In this document: one piece after another, positions 13,250 to 24,613 of the stretch
Numbering within the stretch: the first letter of the stretch is position 1
How the letters are laid out: each line of letters starts with the position of its first letter
Assembly: GCA_028386065.3 (NCBI GenBank)
Contig: JAKUCV010004712.1
Location: forward strand, 203,560-267,559
From: Turnera subulata
Taxonomy: Eukaryota > Streptophyta > Magnoliopsida > Malpighiales > Passifloraceae
Direction: 5' to 3'
Length of the DNA stretch: 64,000 nt
Notes under the pieces: generated by a model
Database searches by the model: none
The model's input: only the letters and a program-made list of their open reading frames with translations
What the model was told of the DNA's origin: nothing
Translations under genes and position numbers: made by a program

Positions 13250-13254
13250 CATAT
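13250..13254. repeat. Copia target-site duplication, left copy (CATAT)
   Basis: CATAT directly abuts the TG end of the left LTR and is repeated after the right LTR. A five-base duplication is normal for Ty1/copia integrase. Confidence 0.93.
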
Positions 13255-13399
13255 TGAACGTGAATATTCAGGATACCGTGAGTATCACAGTCCTGTTGTA
13301 TATATTAACACTTACAGATAAGAATACACAAGAGAATCCTAGTATGTACGGAATACAAAACCTAATCTCATCCTAACCTCTAACGTTTATTCCTTATCA
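13255..13399 (-). repeat. 3' LTR of the copia element
   Basis: 145 bp, identical to 17746-17890. On the minus strand it begins TGATAAGGAATAAACG and ends ATATTCACGTTCA. The gag-pol stop codon (TAA at 13387-13389) lies inside it. Confidence 0.96.
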
Positions 13400-16300
13400 C
13401 TCCCCCTCAATTTGAGGGTGGCTAAAGAGGCCAAGCTCAAATTGTTACATAATTCTTCAAACATAGACACGCCTAGGGACTTCGTAAAGATGTCAGCTAA
13501 TTGTTGAGAAGCATCGATATGAGAAACTAAAATATGCTGCCAACGAACTCTCTCGCGCACAAAATGCAAATCCACTTCTAAATGCTTCGTTCGTTGATGT
13601 TGAACCGGATTGGTAGCTAAGAAGGTCGCTGACTTGTTGTCACAATGCACCACTATAGGAAGAGTAGGTGCATAACCGAGTTCTGAAAGCAAAGTGCGCA
13701 GCCAACTAACATCAGCCACTGTACTCGCCAATGCCCTGTATTCCGATTCTGCACTACTACGAGAAACAGTATGTTGTTTCTTGGCAGACCAAGAGACCAA
13801 ATTTCCTCCAATATAAACACTGTAACCTGTGGTGGATCGGCGAGTATCAAGACAGCCCGCCCAATCAGCATCACTATAAGCAACCATATTGCGTAGATGG
13901 ACAGGCCGAATAATGAAACCCCTATCCTGTGTGCCCCACAAAAAACGAAGAATTCGTTTGACTGCTGTCCAGTGAACATTTGTGGGTTTGTGCATAAATT
14001 GACATACCAAATTCACAGCAAAGGAGATATCCGGACGTGTGAATGTAAGATACTGTAATGCTCCAACAACCGTACGATACATAGATTGGTCTTCAACTGA
14101 AAGTAGCTCACCTTGATCAAGAGACAACTGCAACTTTGGTTTCATTGGTGTTGGTGTAGACTTTGCACTTGCAAAACCTGCCCTCTTGAAAATGGACTGC
14201 AAATACTTTCGCTGGTACAGAAACAAACCCTCCTGAGTATGAGCAATTTGGACACCAAGAAAATAATGCAACGGTCCCAAATCTGTCATGAGAAATTCCT
14301 GCTTCAACAAAACAAGTAGTCTGTCCAAAAGAGCTGATGTAGAAGCAGTTAACACAATGTCATCGACATAAAGAAGAAGATAAGCAACTCCATGGACAGA
14401 TTGCAGGATAAAGAGTGATGAATCAGACTTGCAAGTAAAGAATCCTTGAGAAATAAGAAACTGTGCAAAACGTTGATACCAAGCGCGTGGCGCTTGTTTC
14501 AAACCATAGAGAGCTCTCTGTAATTTGCACACATAATCCGGTCGTGAGGGATCAACATAACCCGGAGGTTGCCTCATGTATACAACCTCCTGCAAATTGC
14601 CGTTCAAGAACGCATTCTTGACATCCAACTGTCGCAAAGACCAACCATTCGAAACTGCAATTGTCAGAACAACTCTAATTGTAGCCGGTTTGATGACGGG
14701 ACTATAAGTCTCATCAAAATCCTCTCCAGCCTTCTGTGAGTAACCCTGTGCGACCAATCTCGCCTTATGCCTCTCCAAAGTACCATCAGCCTTGTACTTA
14801 CGTTTATACACCCACTTTGAACCAATGATATTCACAGTGGGAGGTGGTTTAGGAACCAAAAACCAAGTGTGGTTTTTGTGTAAAGCCTGCATTTCCTCGT
14901 CCATGGCAACACACCAAGCTGGATCTTTGGATGCCTGAGCATATGTGTTTGGTTCAGGAGAGAAGGTAGAAGTGAGTAGAGTAAGTTTCTGTATAGGTTT
15001 TACTATCCCTGCTTTGGCTCTAGTAGTCATTCGGTGGGTTGGGGCATTTTGTCGAACAGGTGGCGACACTGGTGTGTTGTTTGTGGAGGAAGAAGCTGAG
15101 GATTGGTTTGTAGCCCTAGGTGAGATTGAAAAAGGAGAAGAGGATAATAGTTCATTACCTGGTTCGGATGTGGATAACAATTCCGGAGCAGAGGAGGTGG
15201 AAGAGATAGACACCAATGACGGAACTAGTGGCGTAACCGTTGCTGTGGGTAGACGAGATACAGCTTCTGGAAGGAAAGATTGAGATGGAGATGAGCTGGT
15301 ATTAGAGGTCAGTGTTTGATACGGGAAGGAAATCTCATTAAACACAACATTGCGGGAAACTACAACTTTGCGAGAGGTGGGTTCATAACATCGAAAACCC
15401 TTATGATAAGGTGACAGCCCGAGAAAGACATGAAGACTAGAACGTGGTTGGAGTTTATGATTGTGTGGACTCAAATGGTGAGGGTAACAAGCACACCCAA
15501 ATACCTTGATATTATCCAAAACCGGTGGACGACCGGAAAGAAGAAAATAGGGACTCTTCCAAGACAGCGAACTCGTGGGCAGCCGATTACGTATGTGGTT
15601 AACATAACACAATGCTTCTACCCAAAAAAAGGAAGGAAGGTGTGCTTGAAATAAAGCAGATCGGACGGCGTTTAGTAGTGTCCTGTGTGCCCGTTCAGCC
15701 AACCCATTCTGCTGGTGGCTGTAGGGGCATGAAACGCGTCGCAAAATCCCATTTGTACTTAGTAAACTATCAAAATCACGATTGCAATACTCCCCCCCAC
15801 CATCACTTTGAAAGAATTTTATGGTGGCATTATATTGGGTTTTAACTTCGGCCAAAAACCGAGTAAAACAAGAAAACACTTCACTTTTATAACGCATTGG
15901 ATAAAGCCAGCTATAACGAGTAAACTCATCAATAAAAATCACATAATACTTATAACCACTAACCGAAACAACTGGAGAAACCCAAACATCTGAATGTATT
16001 ATTTCAAAAGGAATTGAACTAAAAACATTGGAAGACGGATAAGGCAGCACAGTTTGCTTGCCAAGCTGACACACATGACAAAAGGAAAAGCTTTTATTGG
16101 ACACTAAAGAGGGATTTTGCTGAAGAAATTGAGTCATTGTGGGGTAGCCGGGATGACACAAACGCTGATGCCATAGCTCAGAGGTCACCCGGACATGAGC
16201 CAAAGCCATTATTGGAGATGACACACTTGTAGAGAAAACACGAACGGAGTAGAGAGGCCCCGTATCACTGCACCGAATCAGACTGGGCGCGAAGCGTCGA

Positions 16301-17667
16301 CCCTTCACAGTGAAACCAAGGGAATCAAAACTCACAGAACAACAATTGTCATGTGCAAATCGTTTGACAGAAATCAAATTTTTCGTGAGAGAAGGAACAA
16401 CTAAAACATCATGTAAAGAAAACACAAATGAACCAAACCGAAAAGTCTTGGAACCAATATGAGTGATGGCCAGAAACTTACCATCCCCAACCTGAACAGA
16501 ATCAGAGCCATTGTAAGACGAAAACGAATCAAGATTGTCCGTGGTTGAGGTCATATGACTGGTAGCACCAGTGTCGGCATACCAAACCGAGTTCTGAGTT
16601 TCATGAACGCCGGCATAAGATGAAGTATGCCTCTGAGGACAAGACTTAGCCGTGTGTTGATAGCCATCACACAACTGACATTGGATAGGAGGTGGACCAA
16701 GAACAGAGTCAGATGAAAAAGACCGAGGCTGGGGAAAAAAAGACCGAGGAGTAGAATTTGGACGAGGAGAAAAACCTGTTTGTTTAGATGAAAAATTGGG
16801 CTTGGGATTATATGGCGGCCGGGGCGAATAGTGCTGGCCATGCCCGCCCCGATTCTTGGGGAAACCTCGGTTACCTCGTCCCTGAGCCTGGGCAAAGAAA
16901 ACCTGATTTTGATCAGAAACAGAAGAAGAGGAACGCTGCTTAGTCGACCTAGACTCATAAGCAAGCAAAGTGGAACGAAGTTCAAAATAGTTGGGCAAGG
17001 GAGCCTTAGATGTGAGAACAGTGACGATTTCAGAGTAATCAGGAGGCAGTCCATCTAGGATCTGCATAACCACATCATCCTCATTCAAACCGCGACCAAT
17101 TGCATCTAAGTTATCAGCCAAACCACGCACATATTGAAGATAATCTGACATTGTTCGAGTGCCTTTACGGGCCTGAACAAAATCAGAGCGATACTCCATG
17201 TAGCGAGCCTGCACATGATCATGAAAAAGAGTTTCGATGGACTGCCAAACCTCTCGCGCAGTAGGATAGAGACCCGGACGAATGACATGTTGTAGTATGG
17301 TTGGGGAAAGGGTGGCATAGATCCAAGTAACCAAAGTACTGTCGACTTGGTGCCATTGGAAATACAAGGGATTAGGGACAGGATCGGCACCAGGTTCAGA
17401 GGCTGCTAGAAGGGCATCAGGTTGCACACTAGTTCCGTCAATGTGGCCGACAACTTGATGAGATTGAAAGACAGTGTAGAGAAGACTCTGCCAAACAAGG
17501 TAATTGGAGAAATCCAAGGTTGTAGGGACAAGATTTTTGATGTTGCTGACACTAAGGACAGAAGAAGTAGATTGAGTATGGGAGGCGAAAGAAGAAGGTT
17601 GAGAACCAGAAGAAGAGGAAGTGGTTGACGAACTAGAGGAAGAACTAGTATTAGGAGTAGACGCCAT
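13387..17667 (-). CDS. Copia gag-pol polyprotein
   Basis: A single 1426-residue frame from ATG at 17667. Seen in order: Ser-rich N-terminus; gag domain (about 47-270); CCHC zinc knuckle (C-x2-C-x4-H-x4-C, about 328-341); aspartic protease with DTGA (about 363); integrase pre-domain (HQRLCHPG) and catalytic core (DEFTRYSWLYPM); copia-type RT with YVDDI (about 1099); RNase H with SDADWAG (about 1263) and CDNKSA. No frameshift or stop interrupts it, so it may be functional. It encodes what the element needs for reverse transcription and integration in virus-like particles. The C-terminal codons overlap the polypurine tract and run 13 bases into the 3' LTR, an economical arrangement. Confidence 0.96.
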   Translation of the reverse strand: MASTPNTSSSSSSSTTSSSSGSQPSSFASHTQSTSSVLSVSNIKNLVPTTLDFSNYLVWQSLLYTVFQSHQVVGHIDGTSVQPDALLAASEPGADPVPNPLYFQWHQVDSTLVTWIYATLSPTILQHVIRPGLYPTAREVWQSIETLFHDHVQARYMEYRSDFVQARKGTRTMSDYLQYVRGLADNLDAIGRGLNEDDVVMQILDGLPPDYSEIVTVLTSKAPLPNYFELRSTLLAYESRSTKQRSSSSVSDQNQVFFAQAQGRGNRGFPKNRGGHGQHYSPRPPYNPKPNFSSKQTGFSPRPNSTPRSFFPQPRSFSSDSVLGPPPIQCQLCDGYQHTAKSCPQRHTSSYAGVHETQNSVWYADTGATSHMTSTTDNLDSFSSYNGSDSVQVGDGKFLAITHIGSKTFRFGSFVFSLHDVLVVPSLTKNLISVKRFAHDNCCSVSFDSLGFTVKGRRFAPSLIRCSDTGPLYSVRVFSTSVSSPIMALAHVRVTSELWHQRLCHPGYPTMTQFLQQNPSLVSNKSFSFCHVCQLGKQTVLPYPSSNVFSSIPFEIIHSDVWVSPVVSVSGYKYYVIFIDEFTRYSWLYPMRYKSEVFSCFTRFLAEVKTQYNATIKFFQSDGGGEYCNRDFDSLLSTNGILRRVSCPYSHQQNGLAERAHRTLLNAVRSALFQAHLPSFFWVEALCYVNHIRNRLPTSSLSWKSPYFLLSGRPPVLDNIKVFGCACYPHHLSPHNHKLQPRSSLHVFLGLSPYHKGFRCYEPTSRKVVVSRNVVFNEISFPYQTLTSNTSSSPSQSFLPEAVSRLPTATVTPLVPSLVSISSTSSAPELLSTSEPGNELLSSSPFSISPRATNQSSASSSTNNTPVSPPVRQNAPTHRMTTRAKAGIVKPIQKLTLLTSTFSPEPNTYAQASKDPAWCVAMDEEMQALHKNHTWFLVPKPPPTVNIIGSKWVYKRKYKADGTLERHKARLVAQGYSQKAGEDFDETYSPVIKPATIRVVLTIAVSNGWSLRQLDVKNAFLNGNLQEVVYMRQPPGYVDPSRPDYVCKLQRALYGLKQAPRAWYQRFAQFLISQGFFTCKSDSSLFILQSVHGVAYLLLYVDDIVLTASTSALLDRLLVLLKQEFLMTDLGPLHYFLGVQIAHTQEGLFLYQRKYLQSIFKRAGFASAKSTPTPMKPKLQLSLDQGELLSVEDQSMYRTVVGALQYLTFTRPDISFAVNLVCQFMHKPTNVHWTAVKRILRFLWGTQDRGFIIRPVHLRNMVAYSDADWAGCLDTRRSTTGYSVYIGGNLVSWSAKKQHTVSRSSAESEYRALASTVADVSWLRTLLSELGYAPTLPIVVHCDNKSATFLATNPVQHQRTKHLEVDLHFVRERVRWQHILVSHIDASQQLADIFTKSLGVSMFEELCNNLSLASLATLKLRGSDKE
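13400..13410 (-). other. Polypurine tract of the copia element
   Basis: On the minus strand the sequence TTGAGGGGGAG ends directly at the 3' LTR, the expected plus-strand primer. It is inside the coding frame. Confidence 0.85.
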
Positions 17668-17733
17668 TAAAGACCAAAAGGAAACAAGAAGACAGAAACA
17701 AGAAGACAGAAAACTCAGTCTAAAGAATAGCCT

Positions 17734-17745
17734 GCTCCGCTACCA
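17734..17745 (-). other. Primer binding site of the copia element
   Basis: On the minus strand TGGTAGCGGAGC directly follows the 5' LTR. It matches 10 of 12 bases of the usual plant initiator-tRNA-Met complement (TGGTATCAGAGC), so initiator tRNA-Met is the likely primer. Confidence 0.75.
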
Positions 17746-17890
17746 TGAACGTGAATATTCAGGATACCGTGAGTATCACAGTCCTGTTGTATATATTAAC
17801 ACTTACAGATAAGAATACACAAGAGAATCCTAGTATGTACGGAATACAAAACCTAATCTCATCCTAACCTCTAACGTTTATTCCTTATCA
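17746..17890 (-). repeat. 5' LTR of the copia element
   Basis: 145 bp, identical to the 3' LTR at 13255-13399. It should carry the promoter of the element. Confidence 0.96.
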
Positions 17891-17895
17891 CATAT
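17891..17895. repeat. Copia target-site duplication, right copy (CATAT)
   Basis: Matches 13250-13254. The intact ATL neighbour has only one CATAT-like stretch at the equivalent place. Confidence 0.93.
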
Positions 17896-18054
17896 CAATG
17901 CACATAGCAAAGCTGCTAGGATAATCACCATGTTGGCGTCGAAATTCGTCTCGCTGCTGTAATAGAAGTCACCTGTTCTGGATGCATGGGATGGTGGCAT
18001 ACTAGCCTCCATGTCCAGAAGTAACCGATGCTTGTGGTGTCCTGAAATCTCCAT

Positions 18055-19113
18055 TTCTACTTCAATCTCACTAAACCAGTAGCCAATATATAATTGGATA
18101 GCTGCTCATAAACTATATAGCTAGTATCAGGAAAAAAAGAAGGCTCAGGTGTCAGATAGGTAGGTTTGGATTTTGTAGAAAGGACATTTCTTATAGAGAG
18201 AACAACACTAGATAAATGTTCAGCAAGTGCTTGCATAGATATTTGCAACACTAGATAAATGTCCAGCAAGCCACTTGCTGAGATATTTGCTGCAAAGATA
18301 TTTGGTTGTTGGTCCAAGGTACACTAGGTCTCTGAGGAGCTTTTACGGTACAAGTTAAAGTTTGCTGCAATTATTCCAACCAGATAAAAGCTAAGCCAAG
18401 AAGAGCATCTAAAATGGTCACAAAGGATAAGGGAAAGGGGGTTAGTATAAAGAACATTATGAATGAAGAGTTATCCAGAGTTGGGACCATATAGAATGCC
18501 ATAATCCAGCAAATTGATCATAAATGGTCCTGTGCTGTGCTCTACCTTGTAGTTTAATTTGATGTCTTTGTGTGTGAGAGAGAAAGCTTGTCTCACCTGA
18601 ACTCCAAAGGAAAGTCACTGACTAGATATTTGCAATTAGTGAAGAGGTGAGAAGAGACAGACTAGATATTTTTAAACACATGAGTCACAGATTAGAAGTA
18701 CATATACATAGCTTGTCCATCAATTTATGATATGATATGATATAAACTTCAAATCTTCTTTTCATGCTTTTTTTGTTTTCTTTTGAATAGAACGAAAGTG
18801 AACCACGCACGGATTTGGATCCAAATAAGTACACCAAGCCTGATTATATGATAAGTCTTCTCTAGACATTTGGTTCTTTTAGTGTTCATTCTCCTTTAAA
18901 ACGAAATAATTGGTGATTTGACCAAACATATAAAGGAAAAAATTTTCTTGAGACTCATTGGTCTTAAAAAATGCTATTCCTAGCTATCTATGAAACAAGC
19001 TTCTTCCACGGCATCAAAATCACTTGTACTATAAATCAAGCTAATCAAGTTAACCACCAGCTCCATTAATAATATTTACTGGCGCGTTCACTTCTTCTGT
19101 ACTAGTAAAGCAA
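18055..19113. other. Promoter of the split ATL gene and spacer to the intact copy
   Basis: Segments here match the region upstream of the intact ATL copy, for example GCAATTATTCCAACCAGATA near 18367 and again near 19890, and the GAAGAGTTATCC block near 18467 and 19993. The promoter was therefore duplicated with the gene. No further coding region is seen. Confidence 0.7.
18203..18289. repeat. Tandem duplication, two units of 43-44 bp
   Basis: CAACACTAGATAAATGT-C-CAGCAAG recurs at 18203 and 18246, each followed by a related CTTGC...GATATTTG tail. It lies in the promoter of the split ATL gene. Confidence 0.85.
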
Positions 19114-19635
19114 CTAACTTGAGTCATCAATTAATAGTTGCCGACACAGCGGACATGATGAATGTGAACATAGCCATTTGTCTATACACTCAGCATGGAA
19201 ACCATGGTTACACTTTGGCAGAACTCTCATCTTTTCACCTTCTGCAAATTCTCCAAGGCAGATTGGACAATCAATCACTACAATATGAACTCCAGGTTCA
19301 TATGTTACCTCAGGAATGTTCTGGCCGATGAATGCACTGTTCTTTTGGGATGTCCTGGCCGCTAGGTTCGAAGCAGCCTGTTCCGGCCGGGTCTCCGGGG
19401 AGGAGGAGGATCTGTGGCTGTATCTCAGAGCACAATGTGCTATGGAATTTAGACCAAGTGCACATATTAATGCTAATAGCAATGCTGCTAAGACAACCAC
19501 CATGTTGCTGTTGAAATTTGACTCGCTGTTGTTGTAGTAGAAGTCACCTCTTCTGTCTCCTGGATTTGGTGCCAAACTAGTCTCCATATCCAACAATAAG
19601 CCTTGAGGCCTATTTCCTGAAATCTCCATTCCCAT
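19114..19635 (-). CDS. ATL-type RING-H2 E3 ubiquitin ligase (intact tandem copy)
   Basis: Single exon, 173 residues from ATG at 19635; a second in-frame ATG two codons on (19629) aligns with the start of the split copy. One membrane segment ([18 protein letters not shown], near residues 45-65) is followed by a basic Ser-rich linker and a RING-H2 domain ([31 protein letters not shown]) near residues 120-165. All eight zinc ligands and the Trp typical of ATL proteins are present. Known family role: membrane-anchored E3 ligases that attach ubiquitin to targets in stress and defence signalling. Closest subgroup from memory is ATL78-80. Its tandem partner at 12841-18054 is disrupted, so this is probably the only working copy in the window. 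Confidence 0.92.
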   Translation of the reverse strand: MGMEISGNRPQGLLLDMETSLAPNPGDRRGDFYYNNSESNFNSNMVVVLAALLLALICALGLNSIAHCALRYSHRSSSSPETRPEQAASNLAARTSQKNSAFIGQNIPEVTYEPGVHIVVIDCPICLGEFAEGEKMRVLPKCNHGFHAECIDKWLCSHSSCPLCRQLLIDDSS

Positions 19636-19700
19636 ATACTGCAATCTCACTAATTAGTAGCCAATAATTGCATAGCAGCCAAAAAGAAACTGCAGTGAGT

Positions 19701-19708
19701 ATATATAA
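19701..19708 (-). promoter_or_regulatory. TATA box of the intact ATL gene
   Basis: TTATATAT on the minus strand, about 65-75 bases before the ATG at 19635. Confidence 0.45.
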
Positions 19709-21761
19709 GGAGAAAAGAGGTCTTATGTGTTATGATATGGTAGGTTTGGAGAATTTGCAGGAAGTATTTAAATTTAAGAAATGAAAGCTAGCTAGTTGTT
19801 GTTCAACCAGAATTTTGGTTTCTTTTCTTTTTGAGAGGTATTTGTGGATGAGGATCGAGCTTGTCAGGTACAGGTACACATAAATGTTGCAATTATTCCA
19901 ACCAGATAAAATGAAAGCATCTAAATGGTTACAACTTACCAAAGATAAGGGAGAGTGAGAGTAGTGTGTATAAAGAACATCATCATTCATGAAGAGTTAT
20001 CCAAAATTGGGTCCACTTATAAAGATACTATAGTCCAGCATCTTGCCCATTAAATGGTCATGCTATCCTGTATCTTATATAATTGTGAAGAATAGATAGA
20101 GGGGACTGTGAGAGGGACTACTTGTCTTACCTGAGCTCCAAGCCAAGTCACTGAAATTATTTGGGTCCCTGGGAGATTTGTTTGTTCAAAATGTGGCTTG
20201 AAATTAGTGAAGAGCTGAGAAAAGACAGATTCTGTAGTATTGCACAATAGCTTGTTGGAGGTGGAAACTTCAGTCTTCCATCACTTCTGCATTAAATGAC
20301 CTTGATACATTAATTAGTAACTTTAAATCTTCCCTGTATCAGTTAATTAGAATGAAATTGATCAAACCAATACTGGTTTGTATTAATCAGGAAGGTATTA
20401 TAGCAGCAGCAGCCATGATCATATTACTGTTGTCATACCATTCCTATTAAAAATGACAAGTATAGGCTTTTGAAATAGCATTATTAGGATTTGACCTCTT
20501 TAGTATGTTAGTCCTTTTGATTCAGGAAAGAAAAAAGCCACCAATTAAGACTGACTTAGGTATAATCTGATAGATTTCATTTTGTCTGGTGTGCATTTCA
20601 CCAAGAACAAAATGTCTGGTGTGATGACTAATAACAATTAATTGCAGTTGGACCCATAAATTGGTAGGTCTGCCCCCTCTTTGGCCCATCAACTTCACTC
20701 AAGTTCCATCACAATTATTCATTCACACATGCTCCTCCTCCTGGCTGCTCCAATGAAGTATGGCCTCTGGGCCATTCTCTTTTGGTTATTGTTTCAGAAC
20801 ATGTTAAACCTAGGCAAGAAGTTTTATGTTTAGCAAACAAAATATACACTTCACAGTTCACAAGTTTAGCAACTTTGCAATCACTTCTTCCTACGGAGGA
20901 AACATAATCATTCCTAGAAGTTAGAAGTTCTATTGGAGCAATAGACAAATGGTTTCATTAGTGGTCAAGATCTACACTTTTAGAAGACATAATCATACCT
21001 AGAAGTTTAGTTAAACATTCATTTTTAAAATACTCTTTCATCAGTTGCCATTTGCCAAGTTCCAAGCTTTTAGTGTCTCATAAACAATAGAAAAACAAGA
21101 TCCATGCTTTTGGAAGACGTAGTTATAATGCATGTATGGTGGTGGCTGGCAGGTTATCCATTAGAAAATGTTGCATGAGTTCATCACCACTATTATATTC
21201 ACCATATTTAAGATGATCATGTTTCCCATCTCCTAAGAAGAGAGCTCAGGACATGTATGTAGTAGTAGACACAATTAATCTTTTAGTATCCAAAATTTCT
21301 TACTAGTGGGATCCCAATAACTGACCAAGTCATAGCTCAAGTTTTTGAACATTTTAATCCCACATTTTTTTGTTCAAATTTATGACTAAAATCTCCTCTT
21401 CCATTTTTTTCAGGCAAAAACTTGAGAGTCTCTAGTCCTTTTATGTGTGTTGTACAAATCGAAGTGGGAAGACCAAACCCCTTCACTTTATATACTCCGT
21501 CCATGGAACATGAACAAGATAGATAGAGCGGTAAAAACAACTACTTTGTGTCTTCTTGTCCTAAAAAACCAACACTTTATTACAAGCCATTTGACAAAAA
21601 CCCATCACAGTTAGTTATTAAATAAACCCAACAAAAACAGCAACAACTGAACAACAGGAAGAAGAAGAAGAACAACAACAACAAAGAACAAACCTTTATT
21701 ACATCCTCCCCACCCAAATGACAACAACAACCTAAATAACCCAGAAAACCAAAAACACACA
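19709..21761. other. Intergenic region between ATL and bZIP genes
   Basis: The first 600 bases repeat the ATL promoter duplication described above. The rest is AT-rich with no supported gene. The last 250 bases are a CA-rich leader with a TATATA near 21490 and serve the bZIP gene. Confidence 0.6.
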
Positions 21762-23846
<2,085 letters not shown>

Positions 23847-24613
23847 TGCAAACTGGTTGCTCCTGACTAGCTATCTGACTTGTCCACTGTGTGCCTGTGT
23901 GCTAGATTGTCTATAGACTGACACCCAGTCGTTAAGAGATTGTTTCTATTCCAATTTACTCTACCGTTGGTGTTGTTTAACAAATCGTTTATTCTTGAGG
24001 TTCTTCCACAACAAGGGAAATCTCTTGGTTTTGATTTTACACCGGGAACAGAACCTGTAGTAAAAGTTGTTCCCATTAGGGGTTGAGGCATTTTGCCTTT
24101 TGATTCATTTGCATCTCATGTAGTTTGATATACATTGTCAGAAACTGCCCAATTGCTTTATTTTTTTTGAACTGAGGACTGTGATATCATTCTCATTCAG
24201 CGATACTTGCCTTTTCTGGTTCCTCTAATTTTTGATTTAAGGCGGATATTAAAGAAAAAAACATTGATCCAGGACCAGCCTAAAAAGTGAAAAGAATTTA
24301 CTTACACAATACACATGTAATTGTGTATGCAGTAGCTAAACATCGCAAAATAAGCAATCAATTTATTAGTTTGTTCTGTATGTACATCAGGTTCCAAATC
24401 TATCCGAAAAGAAAGAAAGAGTTATCCAACGTCTGTCAGTTGGAAGAAGCTACTGTCGTTTCCTTTTACACAGAAATGGACAGGAAAAATTCTGTACAGA
24501 AGAGAAAAATAACTTCTAACTTCGTCTGGTGCATGACCTGCTGTGGATGCATATCCAGGCTACTATACATATATCTAGTGCAAAATGCAAAGGCAGTTTG
24601 GTTAGCAGCAGCT
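23847..24613. other. Convergent 3' intergenic region
   Basis: Probable 3'-UTRs of the bZIP gene (+) and the TRF-like gene (-). The open frame at 24287-24778 is antisense to the last exons of the TRF-like gene and is not supported. Confidence 0.6.

Larger units (their letters stand above)
13255..17890 (-). mobile_element. Complete Ty1/copia LTR retrotransposon
   Basis: 4636 bp, bounded by TG...CA, flanked by CATAT duplications, with two 145-bp LTRs that I read as identical base for base. Internal signals are all present: primer binding site, polypurine tract and one uninterrupted gag-pol frame. The domain order protease-integrase-RT-RNase H defines copia. Small size and short LTRs suggest the Ale/Retrofit group, which is inference. 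All features are consistent with a recent, potentially autonomous insertion. Confidence 0.96.
12841..18054 (-). pseudogene. ATL-type RING-H2 E3 ligase gene split by a copia insertion
   Basis: The N-terminal part is at 17891-18054 (ATG at 18054) and the RING part at 12841-13254; a 4636-bp retrotransposon lies between. Counting one target-site copy, the two parts make 573 bases (191 codons with stop), in frame, matching the tandem neighbour at 19114. Seen: MEISG start, LLLDMEAS, a membrane segment ([14 protein letters not shown]) in which the element sits, then a canonical RING-H2 (CPICLGE, CNHGFH, CPLC). Family knowledge: ATLs are membrane-anchored ubiquitin ligases. As it stands the 5' part would reach a stop in the LTR after four added residues, and the RING part has no ATG of its own, so this copy is probably null. 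Confidence 0.92.

Noticed and set aside
19636..19650. Five-residue N-terminal extension of the intact ATL protein
   Set aside because: It begins at GTG; the ATG at 19635 aligns with the paralogue.
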